A DNA stretch of 64,000 bases from Microvirga sp052115485 (GTDB taxonomy: Bacteria > Pseudomonadota > Alphaproteobacteria > Rhizobiales > Beijerinckiaceae): contig NZ_JBFRGU010000005.1 in the NCBI RefSeq assembly GCF_052115485.1, positions 310,001-374,000 of the forward strand, given 5' to 3'. Each line of letters begins with the position of its first letter. The first letter of the stretch is position 1. Below are positions 44,837 to 53,586 of this stretch, piece by piece. Both the position numbers and the translations under genes were made by a program. The notes below the pieces were generated by a model that saw only the letters and a list, made by a program, of their open reading frames with translations, made no database searches and was not told where the DNA came from.

Positions 44837-45817
44837 TCAGATGAAACGCTGGCGCAGGAATGATTTGAAGCCTCGATACCAGTCCCCGCAAGTCATCGCG
44901 TCGCCAATGGCCGGCCCCGATTTCGCTAGAGTGTAACGAAAAAGCCCCATGCCGCAGTACCAGGGGGACGGTGCGTTAAAGACGACCCAGAGTGCCTTGA
45001 AATAAATCCACCGCACCAGAAGATGCTTCTGATCGCCGAAGAAGGGCGAATGAAACTTGGTGTAGAGGTGATCGCTGACGGCCTGGACGTAATAAGGCGA
45101 TACTTTACCGAAGAACCGCTTCTGCGTCGCCAAAACCTCGGCATAGAGATCGAGGGTTTGGGCCGCCGTCTTGGTGGTCTCATACCAGCGATTGCCGGAA
45201 ATATCGGCGTCGACCCGGGCGAAGGCCGCGTCCGACAGGGCAAAGCGGGTCCACAATTCGTAGTCCATGCAGAAATTCAGCGAACGGTTCAGGCCGCCGA
45301 CGCGCTCATAGAGGGCACGCGTATAGAAGATGGAAGGCTGCGCCACGTAACCCTTCTCGAACATCTCTCTCTTCACGTCGATTCCGGGGCCCACGTCGAT
45401 CGTCGGGTAGGGGCGCTCGTTGGAGCCGTCCGCATCCATATAATGCGCGCCGCCGATGACGACCTCCGCATTCGGATTGGCCGCGATGGCCTCATTCACG
45501 CGCCAGAGCGCGCGGTTCGACTGCACGTCGTCCGAGTTGAGCCAGGTAATCCAGGGCTTGGACGTGCGGGCGAAGCCCTTCACGATGGCATCCGACTGCC
45601 CTTCGTCCTTCTCGCTGATCCAGCGGATCTTGTCGCCATAGGTTTTTAATCGCTCGATGGTGTCGTCCGTCGAACCGCCGTCCATGACGAGGATTTCGAG
45701 GTTCGGATAATTCTGGTCGAGCAGGCTGCGGATCGTCTCGTCGATGAAGCGGCCTTGATTGAACGAGGGAACGACGACGCTGATGCCGATCACGGTCGTG
45801 GGCGATATCTCGGACAT
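44837..45817 (-). CDS. Family 2 glycosyltransferase
   Basis: 326 residues. ISVVVPSFNQGRFIDETI, EILVMDGGSTDDTIE, SEKDEGQSDAIVKGFA and TWLNSDDVQSN mark the GT-A fold; the acceptor helix reads FCMDYELWTRFA. It is very similar to the GT2 half of the neighbouring GT4-GT2 fusion, so the two probably arose by duplication. ATG 45817 gives a short lead-in to the GT domain; an in-frame start at 45907 overlaps the neighbouring gene's 3' end. Between it and the WcaE-like gene lies a 141-base gap without features. Confidence 0.86.
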   Translation of the reverse strand: MSEISPTTVIGISVVVPSFNQGRFIDETIRSLLDQNYPNLEILVMDGGSTDDTIERLKTYGDKIRWISEKDEGQSDAIVKGFARTSKPWITWLNSDDVQSNRALWRVNEAIAANPNAEVVIGGAHYMDADGSNERPYPTIDVGPGIDVKREMFEKGYVAQPSIFYTRALYERVGGLNRSLNFCMDYELWTRFALSDAAFARVDADISGNRWYETTKTAAQTLDLYAEVLATQKRFFGKVSPYYVQAVSDHLYTKFHSPFFGDQKHLLVRWIYFKALWVVFNAPSPWYCGMGLFRYTLAKSGPAIGDAMTCGDWYRGFKSFLRQRFI

Positions 45818-45882
45818 GGACGCGTCGTCCTCCTGAAGGGCTCTGTTCGAGGTTAAACCTCTCTCGCGACTTGCGAGCGAGG

Positions 45883-48333
45883 TCACACCTCTTCTTCCGA
45901 AAAGCAATTGGTAAACTTGACGTGGAACGAAAGGCGCCGGCCCTGCGCCTTGTCAGGCGTGTAGGAACTGAAAGTGAATTCCATCGCCTCCGCCGAGCCC
46001 GGAATTTCCAATCGCTCGATCGTGTCGGCTTCGAGCTTGTATTCCGCGACAACCCTTTTCCCCGCCTTGACCTTGAGAATCGTGTCGCGCGGCGCGCGAC
46101 CCTCCAGGATGAGCAGCTGGTTGCGAAGCGGCGAGGGGCTCAGTCGCACCCGGTTCGTCAACCAATTATCGTCATAGACGCCGGTGACGCCGGTGGTCAG
46201 CGGGCCGAAGGCCGGCACAAAGCGGGACAATCGTTTGACGTGCCGCCGCACCTTCCACTTCACACGGCTTCCAGCCTTGCGAATGACGTGCTTGACCGCC
46301 TTCGCACGAGGAAAGGCCGGATCGCCGAGGCGGGCCGAATCGTACTCCACGAAAGTCTTTTCGAGATGGGGAATGCCACGCGCGATTCTGGCGAAAGCGT
46401 CGTGGCGCTCCCAAAGCCGGTGGTTCCAATAGCCTTGAACGTAGCTCTTGCTGACGCGGCCCGCATGCTTCTGGGAGATCATGAAGATCTCGCGATAGAT
46501 CAGGCCACGGGCGGACATGGTCTTGGTCTCGGGATAAAGTCGCGAGCTCGCCAGGACAACCGGCAAGTGGCGGATAGTGCCGCCGCCGCGCCCCACACGC
46601 AGCCAGTAATCGTAGTCCATGGTGTAATCGAGCGTATCGTCGAACAGGCCGAACTTTTCGACGACGGACGAACGCCAGAACGTGGCCGGCTGGCAGACGC
46701 AGCAATCCTGCACCAGGCGATCGAAGGAATAGGCCGCCGTGAGATAGCGGCCGGTCACATTGTCATCGACATCGATGTAGTGCGCATCGCCATAGACGAG
46801 ATCCACATCAGGGTTCTCGGTGAAATAACGCACAATGGTCTCGACCGCGTCGAGTTCGAGCGTGTCGTCGGAATTGAGATAGGCGAGAATCCGGCCCGTG
46901 GCGCGTTTCAATCCCTTGTTGATCGCGTCCGTCTGGCCTTTGTCCTTCTCGGACACCCATTGGAACCGGTCGCCGTAGGATTTCAGGATCTCGACCGACT
47001 CGTCCTTCGAGCCGCCGTCCATGACGATCAGCTCGATGTTGGGATAGGTCTGGTTGAGAACGCTCTCGATGGTCCGCTTGAGAAAGCGCCCCTGATTATA
47101 GGAGGGCGTTACGATCGATACCTTGATCGAGGTATCGAGAGGCTTTCGCGCGACAGCCGTTGACCCGGCCTTGTCGTCGGCTTGGCGCACGGCCACCCGC
47201 TCGAAGGCCTGCTTCAGATTCTGCGCGGCGCGTTCCCACGTGTAGAGACCGATCCGTTTGCGGCCCTTCTCGATCAGTTCCTGAGCACGAGCCGGATTGG
47301 ACGCGATCTTCGACATTCGCGCGGCGATTTCGGCCGTGCTGGTCGGGTCGCACAGAAGCGCGGCGTCACCGACCACTTCCGGGAGGCTCGTGGTATTGCT
47401 GCAGATCACCGGGCAATCGTTCCCGAAGGCTTCGAGCACGGGCATGCCGAAGCCTTCGAACAGGCTCATGAAGGTCAGCGCCTTCGCATGCCTGTAGAGA
47501 TGTGCCAACTCCGCACGCGATACGAAGCCGAGGTGATGAACGCCCTCGGAGGCATGGGCCGCCGCCAGCTCCTGCCAGCCCTTCGGGTGGCCCGTCAGGA
47601 GGAGGGAATAATCTTTGGCCCGTGCGTCGTTCGCTTTGAACAGGCGGAACGCATCGAGGAGAACCGCGTGGTTCTTGTGCTGCCAGATATTGGCCGGAAA
47701 GAAAAAGAACGGCTCGAAGGCCGCGATCCTGGCCGCGAAAGCCGGCGAAACCTCGGACTCGTCACCCATCTTTGCGACCTGCGAGGCAGGCTGCATCAGA
47801 AAGATGTCGTCATAGGCGTTGCGATAGCGCGCCCGAATGGTCGACGCCGCATGGTCGGAATTCGTGGCGACGGCACCGCAGCCGGTGATGAGGCGGTTGA
47901 AATGCGTCCGTCGCAAACCCAGCGTTTCCGCGTCGAAGAATTCTGGGAAGAATTCGTGCTGCAGATCGGGGATGAAGATGATCTGTCGCGCCAGCGGGAA
48001 GGTCAGCTCGTCACCGTTGGGAAAAGGGCGATAGAGAACATCGATGTTCTCCGCGTCGAGAAGGCCCTGAAGCGATGGATAATAGGTGTCGAGCGGCAGC
48101 GTGTAGTGGGTGACGTTGGCTGACGATACCGGGATGAGATCCTGGTTGAACATCGTCCCGAAAATGTGGAACTGCCAGTCCGGGCACGAGGCGATCAGCG
48201 CCCGGAAAGTCTCCGTGATCTGGGGCGCGACGCCGCCGGAGGCGCCGCGCGTGATGTGGCGGAGATCGACGCCGACTTTCAGAGGATTTCCATTGGCTGT
48301 GGCGGAGCGGGACATCTCTTGGTTCCGGGCCAT
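45883..48333 (-). CDS. Bifunctional glycosyltransferase: GT4 domain fused to GT2 domain, with C-terminal beta domain
   Basis: 816 residues. The N-terminal half (about 18-370) is GT-B of family 4: VGVDLRHITRGASGGVAPQI, FFFPANIWQHKNHAVLLDAF, and the nucleotide-sugar site MSLFEGFGMPVLEAFGNDCPV (E-x7-E). The central part (about 395-620) is GT2: VSIVTPSYNQGRF, VMDGGSKDES, AYLNSDDTLELD, YTMDYDYWLRVG. The last 100 residues are beta-rich (LLILEGRAPRD, GKRVVAEYKLEAD). One chain may add two successive sugars. The start MARNQEMSRS could be the second ATG at 48315. It lies between gmd and a paralogous GT2 gene. Confidence 0.88.
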   Translation of the reverse strand: MARNQEMSRSATANGNPLKVGVDLRHITRGASGGVAPQITETFRALIASCPDWQFHIFGTMFNQDLIPVSSANVTHYTLPLDTYYPSLQGLLDAENIDVLYRPFPNGDELTFPLARQIIFIPDLQHEFFPEFFDAETLGLRRTHFNRLITGCGAVATNSDHAASTIRARYRNAYDDIFLMQPASQVAKMGDESEVSPAFAARIAAFEPFFFFPANIWQHKNHAVLLDAFRLFKANDARAKDYSLLLTGHPKGWQELAAAHASEGVHHLGFVSRAELAHLYRHAKALTFMSLFEGFGMPVLEAFGNDCPVICSNTTSLPEVVGDAALLCDPTSTAEIAARMSKIASNPARAQELIEKGRKRIGLYTWERAAQNLKQAFERVAVRQADDKAGSTAVARKPLDTSIKVSIVTPSYNQGRFLKRTIESVLNQTYPNIELIVMDGGSKDESVEILKSYGDRFQWVSEKDKGQTDAINKGLKRATGRILAYLNSDDTLELDAVETIVRYFTENPDVDLVYGDAHYIDVDDNVTGRYLTAAYSFDRLVQDCCVCQPATFWRSSVVEKFGLFDDTLDYTMDYDYWLRVGRGGGTIRHLPVVLASSRLYPETKTMSARGLIYREIFMISQKHAGRVSKSYVQGYWNHRLWERHDAFARIARGIPHLEKTFVEYDSARLGDPAFPRAKAVKHVIRKAGSRVKWKVRRHVKRLSRFVPAFGPLTTGVTGVYDDNWLTNRVRLSPSPLRNQLLILEGRAPRDTILKVKAGKRVVAEYKLEADTIERLEIPGSAEAMEFTFSSYTPDKAQGRRLSFHVKFTNCFSEEEV

Positions 48334-48450
48334 GCATCGCAGGCGAGAAGGGGCGGCTTACCCACCTTCGGGAGGAGGAACTCCCGATTGCGGTTTCACA
48401 AGCGGCCCCGAGAATCGCGTTTGCGTCCCCGGGGTGTCTTGAAAGGAAGG

Positions 48451-48475
48451 GGTAAGAAAACGGGTCAGCCCGTTT
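48451..48475 (-). terminator. Intrinsic terminator of gmd
   Basis: On the minus strand AAACGGG, loop CTGA, CCCGTTT, then TTCTTACC. The stem begins one base after the gmd stop. It separates gmd transcription from the glycosyltransferase gene downstream. Confidence 0.8.
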
Positions 48476-48476
48476 G

Positions 48477-49577
48477 TCAGCCGGTCATGCGGTTGCGAAT
48501 GGAATCGGCTTCACTGTTACCGCGATTGGTGCCGTTTTGGCGGAAGAGATCGAGGTCTGCCTGAACCATCTCGCTGACCAGTTCCGGGAAGGTCGTCTTG
48601 TGCGTCCACCCGAGCTTGGCCTTGGCTTTCGCCGGATTGCCGAGGAGCAACTCGACTTCGGTCGGGCGGAAATAGCGCGGATCGACCTCGACCAGCACAT
48701 TGCCGGCCTTGGCATCGACCCCGACCTCAGCGACACCCTCGCCACGCCATGCGATGGTCTTGCCCACATGGGCGAAGGCGCGCTCGATGAATTCGCGCAC
48801 GGTGTGGGTCTCGCCGGTGGCCAGAACGTAATCGTCCGGCGTGTCCTGCTGGAGAATGCGCCACATGCCCTCGACATATTCGCGGGCATGGCCCCAGTCG
48901 CGCTTGGCGTCGAGATTTCCGATATAGAGCTTGTCCTGCAGGCCGAGCTCGATGGAGGCAACCGCACGGCTGATCTTGCGCGTCACGAAGGTTTCGCCGC
49001 GGGTCGGGCCTTCGTGGTTGAACAGGATGCCGTTCGAGGCATGCATGCCATAGGCTTCGCGGTAATTCACCGTGATCCAATAGGCGTAGAGCTTGGCGGC
49101 GGCATAGGGGCTGCGCGGATAGAACGGCGTATTCTCGTCCTGCGGCACGGCCTGGACCTTGCCATACAGCTCCGAAGTCGAAGCCTGATAGAAACGGGTC
49201 TTCTTTTCGAGGCCGAGGATGCGGATTGCCTCCAGCATGCGCAGGGTGCCGAGCCCGTCGCCGTTGGCGGTGTATTCGGGGGTCTCGAAGCTCACCTGCA
49301 CGTGGCTTTGTGCCGCGAGATTGTAGATTTCGGTCGGCTGAACCTCGGCCATGATGCGGATGAGGTTCGTGGAATCGGTCATGTCGCCGTAATGGAGACG
49401 GAACCGCACGTCGCGCTCGTGGACGTCCTGATAGAGGTGGTCCACGCGGCCTGTGTTGAAGGAGGACGACCGGCGTTTCACGCCATGGACAACGTAGCCC
49501 TTGCTGAGAAGCAATTCCGACAGATAGCCACCGTCCTGGCCTGTGACACCTGTAATCAGCGCAACCTTGTCAGACAT
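48477..49577 (-). CDS. gmd: GDP-mannose 4,6-dehydratase
   Basis: 366 residues. Makes GDP-4-keto-6-deoxy-D-mannose from GDP-mannose, the substrate of Fcl. NAD(P)-binding GVTGQDGGYLSELLL, the typical KRRSSSFNTGRVDHLY, YQASTSELYGKVQ (Ser/Thr of the triad), and SPYAAAKLYAYWITVNYREAYG with catalytic Tyr and Lys. C-terminal RPTEVELLLGNPAKAKAKLGW is family-specific. ATG 49577 gives the canonical start. It is divergent from manC across 323 bases, so the two committed steps of the pathway share one regulatory region. Confidence 0.97.
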   Translation of the reverse strand: MSDKVALITGVTGQDGGYLSELLLSKGYVVHGVKRRSSSFNTGRVDHLYQDVHERDVRFRLHYGDMTDSTNLIRIMAEVQPTEIYNLAAQSHVQVSFETPEYTANGDGLGTLRMLEAIRILGLEKKTRFYQASTSELYGKVQAVPQDENTPFYPRSPYAAAKLYAYWITVNYREAYGMHASNGILFNHEGPTRGETFVTRKISRAVASIELGLQDKLYIGNLDAKRDWGHAREYVEGMWRILQQDTPDDYVLATGETHTVREFIERAFAHVGKTIAWRGEGVAEVGVDAKAGNVLVEVDPRYFRPTEVELLLGNPAKAKAKLGWTHKTTFPELVSEMVQADLDLFRQNGTNRGNSEADSIRNRMTG

Positions 49578-49900
49578 TGTTCCTCTTCACCCCTCGATCA
49601 GCAAGCGGAAGACCGTTTTCGGCAATCAAGTCTTGCGATCTAATATGCGCGGCTCTCGGGCATCGTCTCGCGGTTTCGTCATAAACTCCGCAGCAACGCC
49701 CAGGCCGGAATCGTGGATATAAGCCGCCGCACTTAGCCCAAAGGGGCGCCCTTGTCGAGCCGAATACTCGAATTCTGTGACAATCTAGCAGGTTCTGAAC
49801 TATGCGGTAACTTGCCCGGATCTGAGGCGCTCACCCGCTGGCCCTTGCCTTCAAAACGGGGCTGTGGCAGCAGAGATCCACTGCGGATAAGGGGGAATTC
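49578..49900. promoter_or_regulatory. Divergent gmd/manC intergenic region
   Basis: 323 bases with no supported gene. Both promoters should be here. GGGGGAATTC before ATG 49901 is the manC ribosome-binding site. I see no strong palindrome and cannot name promoter boxes. Confidence 0.4.
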
Positions 49901-51319
49901 ATGAGCGTATCGAGGCCTTTGGTGCCCCTGATCATCTGCGGCGGGGCCGGAACGCGTCTGTGGCCCGCCTCGCGCAAATCCGCTCCCAAGCAATTCATCA
50001 ACCTGATGGGCGCGCAGTCGAGCTTTCAGGAGACGGTGCTGCGCGTGACGGAGCCGGGGCTCTTTGCCGAGCCCGTGGTCATCACCAACGAGGAATATCG
50101 CCACGTGGCGGCCGACCAGCTCGAGGCGCTCGGGGTGAAAGCCGCCATCCTGCTCGAACCGATGCGCCGGGACTCGGGCCCCGCCATCGCCGCGGGAGCA
50201 AGCTTTATCGCCGCGCGCCATCCCGATGCCATCGTGCTTGTGCTTGCGGCCGATCACGTGGTCCGCGATGTGGAGGCCTTCCACACCGCTGTCCGGAAGG
50301 CGGCTCAAGCCGCCGATGCGGGCTCCATCGTGACCTTCGGCATCAACCCTGACCAACCGGCGACCGGCTACGGCTATATCCGGCCGGGAGCGGCGATCGG
50401 CATTCCAGGCGTCTCGAAGGTCGAGGCCTTCGTGGAGAAGCCGAACGAGGAGACGGCGCGCCGCTACATCGCCGACGGCTACCTGTGGAATTCCGGCAAC
50501 TTCATGTTCCGGGCCGATGTGCTCCTCGGGGAATACAGCCGCTTCGACGCCAAGACGGTGGAAGTCGTTCACACGGCCGTTCAAAAGGGCCGGCAGGATC
50601 TCGGCTGGACGATTCTCGATCCGGAGGCTTTCGGGTCGGCGGCTGCCGTCTCCATCGATTTCGCTGTCATGGAGAAGACCGACAAGGTTGCCGTCATCCC
50701 CGTCTCCATGGGCTGGTCGGATGTGGGCTCCTGGCATGCGGTCTGGGAGTTGACCGAGAAGGACGAGAACGGCAATGCCGCCATCGGCGACGCGGTCTTC
50801 CTCGATGCCTCCAACAACTTCGTTTCGAGCAAGAATCTCGTCTGCGTCGCGGGCCTCGACAATGTGGCCGTGATCGCGACGGGTGACGCCACCCTCGTCT
50901 TCGACCGCGCCAACCTGGAGACCATGCGACCTCTGGTGAAGAAGCTGGAGGAGCAGGGGCGCAAGCAGATCGACGAACATCTGGAAGTGTTCCGCCCCTG
51001 GGGGTCATACCAGTCGCTCGATGTGGGATCCCGCTTTCAGGTCAAGCGCATCGTCGTGAAGCCGGGCGGCCGCCTCTCTCTACAGAAGCACTTCCATCGG
51101 GCCGAGCATTGGATCGTCGTGCGCGGCACGGCGCTCGTCACCATCGGCGAGAACGAGAAGATCCTGCGCGAGAATGAATCGACGTACATTCCGCTGGGTT
51201 CGGTCCACAGGCTGGAAAATCCGGGTAAGATCCCGTTGGAGCTGATCGAGGTTCAGTCCGGGTCCTATCTCGGCGAGGACGACATCGTACGCCTCGACGA
51301 TGTTTACAATCGCGTCTGA
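49901..51319 (+). CDS. manC: Mannose-1-phosphate guanylyltransferase / mannose-6-phosphate isomerase
   Basis: 472 residues, the usual type II PMI/GMP length. The N-terminal nucleotidyltransferase has GGAGTRLWPASRKSAPKQF (GTP-binding signature), VEAFVEKPNEETA and WNSGNFMFRADVLL; the C-terminal cupin has RPWGSYQSLDVGSRFQ and LQKHFHRAEHWIVVRGTA with metal-binding residues of the isomerase. It forms mannose-6-phosphate and GDP-mannose, linking central metabolism to the Gmd-Fcl branch. The first 20-base stretch after the stop carries a small hairpin GAAAGC/GCTTTC shared with the convergent gene's end. Confidence 0.96.
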   Translation: MSVSRPLVPLIICGGAGTRLWPASRKSAPKQFINLMGAQSSFQETVLRVTEPGLFAEPVVITNEEYRHVAADQLEALGVKAAILLEPMRRDSGPAIAAGASFIAARHPDAIVLVLAADHVVRDVEAFHTAVRKAAQAADAGSIVTFGINPDQPATGYGYIRPGAAIGIPGVSKVEAFVEKPNEETARRYIADGYLWNSGNFMFRADVLLGEYSRFDAKTVEVVHTAVQKGRQDLGWTILDPEAFGSAAAVSIDFAVMEKTDKVAVIPVSMGWSDVGSWHAVWELTEKDENGNAAIGDAVFLDASNNFVSSKNLVCVAGLDNVAVIATGDATLVFDRANLETMRPLVKKLEEQGRKQIDEHLEVFRPWGSYQSLDVGSRFQVKRIVVKPGGRLSLQKHFHRAEHWIVVRGTALVTIGENEKILRENESTYIPLGSVHRLENPGKIPLELIEVQSGSYLGEDDIVRLDDVYNRV

Positions 51320-51336
51320 GAAAGCTGGATCCGCTT

Positions 51337-52257
51337 TCAGCGTCCCCGAAATTTATCGACCATGGCCGCCACGATTGTGGCGAGCGGCGCAGTCGAGGGG
51401 CGCTCGCCGATCCGCGTCAAAAGGTTAAGCGCCTCGACAGGATGGCCGGCGAGAAGCCGCGCGCGCGCCAGCGTCATCAGACAGCGGCCCTGCAAGGTGC
51501 GCGCCTTGTACTTCAACGATTCCGGCGCGTCCGGCCGCACGGCGATTTCCCGGGCGAGCTTCAACAACTCGGTCCGTAAGACCTCGCCCTCGGTCACGCC
51601 TTCCGCGAAGGTCAGCGAGCCGCCATGCTGGCGATAGCAATAAACGAGAGCGTCGAGCGGAACGGTCCTGATTCCCGCGATCAGGGTCCGCGCCAGGAAA
51701 TGCCTGTCGGCGATGTGCGGGTAATCGAGGGAAAACAGGCCGACACGGTCGAAGATTTCGCGGCGGAAAAACCGCGCATTGGGGATGCAGGCCCCGATCA
51801 AGGCGGAATGAGGATCGAGGGCGAGATCGCGCGGGTCGTCGTAGCGGGCGAGAATGCCGGTTTCATCGAAGAGTTCGGCCCCGCCGCAAACCGCATCGGC
51901 ATTCGGCGCTGCCGCAAGTCCCCGCTCGACTGCGGCGAAGGCCCCGGCGGCATAGAGGTCGTCGGAATTGAGAAGGCCGAGCACATCTCCGGAGGCATGA
52001 TCGATGCCGAGATTGATGGCGTCGTAAAGCCCCAACCCCCGGTCGCGCAGGACGGTGATCTCGGGACGCCCCGTCAACATTTCCAGCGTCCCATCGGTCG
52101 AACCACCGTCCACGACGATATGCTCCACATCGACGTGCCCTTGGACGCGCACGCTGTCGAGCGCCTGCTGAAGCAGGGCGCAGCGGTTCAGGGTTGGCGT
52201 GACGATGGTAAAACGCAACCGTGTCGGTCCTTCAGGGCTTTGGGGCGCCCTGCCCAT
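51337..52257 (-). CDS. Family 2 glycosyltransferase, WcaA/WcaE-like
   Basis: 306 residues. FTIVTPTLNRCALLQQAL, HIVVDGGSTDGTLEML, RDRGLGLYDAINLGIDHASGDVLGLLNSDDLY and HIADRHFLAR form the GT-A domain; the C-terminal 70 residues are helical. It is closest in wording to the transferase at 43826. ATG 52257 is the only good start, 12 residues before the GT domain. It converges on manC with 17 bases between stops and is the last gene of the glycan locus on this side. Confidence 0.84.
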   Translation of the reverse strand: MGRAPQSPEGPTRLRFTIVTPTLNRCALLQQALDSVRVQGHVDVEHIVVDGGSTDGTLEMLTGRPEITVLRDRGLGLYDAINLGIDHASGDVLGLLNSDDLYAAGAFAAVERGLAAAPNADAVCGGAELFDETGILARYDDPRDLALDPHSALIGACIPNARFFRREIFDRVGLFSLDYPHIADRHFLARTLIAGIRTVPLDALVYCYRQHGGSLTFAEGVTEGEVLRTELLKLAREIAVRPDAPESLKYKARTLQGRCLMTLARARLLAGHPVEALNLLTRIGERPSTAPLATIVAAMVDKFRGR

Positions 52258-52370
52258 ATCATGACGGACCGCCCGAGATATAGATATCGCTCGGCCCGAT
52301 TCCTGCCGCTTCCTGGTCGTGATTCAGTTTGATGAGGATAAGGCGCAGGCTTTCAAACCCCCACCCCTGC

Positions 52371-52391
52371 CCCTCCCCGCAAGGGGGAGGG
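52371..52391. repeat. GC-rich hairpin between glycosyltransferase and CDF genes
   Basis: CCCTCCCC (52371-52378) pairs with GGGGAGGG (52384-52391) across a 5-base loop. Similar 'ccctcccc...ggggaggg' blocks are dispersed in rhizobial genomes. It lies 59 bases behind the CDF stop (minus strand); with no T-run, terminator function is uncertain. Confidence 0.55.
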
Positions 52392-52449
52392 AAGAGCGTG
52401 GACCAACTTGAGTCATCATCCGCTTCCTCGATCGATTGCCGAAAAGTCC

Positions 52450-53337
52450 TTACAGCACCACGATCCCGGCGTGCTTCGCCTTGTCGTCGGGCTCCACGTG
52501 GATCGTCACTTGCGCGTGCTTGTCCTCGTCCTTGAGGGCGCGCTCCAACCGATCGCAGATGTCGTGCGCGTCGGTGACGCTCATGGCGCCTGGAACGACG
52601 AGGTGGAACTCGATGAAGGTCATGCGGCCAGCATGGCGCGTGCGCAGATCGTGCGCCTCGATGGCGCCGTCCGCGTTGGCGGAGATCAGGTCCCTGACTC
52701 GGTCCAGGGCATCCTTCGGCATGGCCTCGTCCATGAGCCCGCCGACACTCTCCTTCATCAGCCCCCAACCGGACCAGAGAATATGAAGCGCCACGAGACC
52801 GGCAAGGGCAGGATCGAGGACGTGCCAGCCTGTGAGAATCGCAAGACCCAGTCCGAGCAGAACGCCGGCCGATGTGACGACGTCCGCGAGAAGATGCCGC
52901 CCGTCGGCAAGGAGAGCGGGCGAGCGCATCTTGCGGCCCGACCGGATGAGGATCCACGACCAGATCGCGTTGATGACGCCTGCAAAACCGTTGATGAGCA
53001 CGCCTTGAAGCGGCGCATCCAGCGGCTTGGGCTCCAGAAAGCCGAAATAAGCCTGACGCATAATCGAGAGCGCGGCGAGAATGACGAGAACGCCCTCGAT
53101 CACCGCTGCGAAATATTCGGCCTTGTGATGGCCGTAAGGATGGTTCGAATCGGCCGGTGTCGCGCTGACGCGAATCGCGATCAAGGCGGCGATGGCCGTG
53201 ATCACGTTGATGATGCTTTCAAGCGCATCCGAATACAACGCCACGCTGCCCGTGATCCGGAACGCGACATATTTGAGACCGAGGACAACGATCCCGACGA
53301 AAATGCTGCCGATGGCAAGTTTCTGTAGCTTGTCCAT
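52450..53337 (-). CDS. Cation diffusion facilitator metal transporter (FieF-like)
   Basis: 295 residues, six membrane helices and a C-terminal cytoplasmic domain. The transport site is seen as YSDALESIINV in helix 2 and DGRHLLADVVTSAG in helix 5 (H-x3-D). The His/Asp-rich loop NHPYGHHKAEYFA joins helices 2 and 3. The C-terminal domain contains MTFIEFHLVVPG and AHDICDRLE. It exports divalent metals such as Zn or Fe by proton exchange; the metal cannot be fixed. ATG 53337 is typical. A dispersed repeat lies 145 bases upstream. Confidence 0.92.
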   Translation of the reverse strand: MDKLQKLAIGSIFVGIVVLGLKYVAFRITGSVALYSDALESIINVITAIAALIAIRVSATPADSNHPYGHHKAEYFAAVIEGVLVILAALSIMRQAYFGFLEPKPLDAPLQGVLINGFAGVINAIWSWILIRSGRKMRSPALLADGRHLLADVVTSAGVLLGLGLAILTGWHVLDPALAGLVALHILWSGWGLMKESVGGLMDEAMPKDALDRVRDLISANADGAIEAHDLRTRHAGRMTFIEFHLVVPGAMSVTDAHDICDRLERALKDEDKHAQVTIHVEPDDKAKHAGIVVL

Positions 53338-53481
53338 AGGATGACCAGAGATGTTGTTGAACGGCGCGGAATTGAGGATCGCGGAAGCGACGGCGAAGCG
53401 GCGTTATAAGGCCCACGCCCCGTTTCGCAAGTCTTTGTTTTTACTTGCAATTGGCTCGCAAAAGCGAGGCGCGCGCGCCGT

Positions 53482-53586
53482 CTAGAGCTTGATCGTGTCT
53501 CTTCGAAACACGATCAAGCTCCAATTCCTTATTGCTGCATGATCCGGGCGAACAACCGGTTTCCACTTGTTCTGATCATGCTTCTA
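53482..53586 (-). repeat. Dispersed gatcatg repeat, copy abutting the cyclase stop codon
   Basis: Reverse-complement match to the copy at 40985-41090. Stem GAGCTTGATCGTGT (53485-53498) with ACACGATCAAGCTC (53508-53521) and a 9-base loop; then GCATGATCCGGGCGAACAA, CCGGTTTCCACTTGT, and CTGATCATGCTTCTA. The final CTA is the TAG stop of the cyclase gene. Confidence 0.92.
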
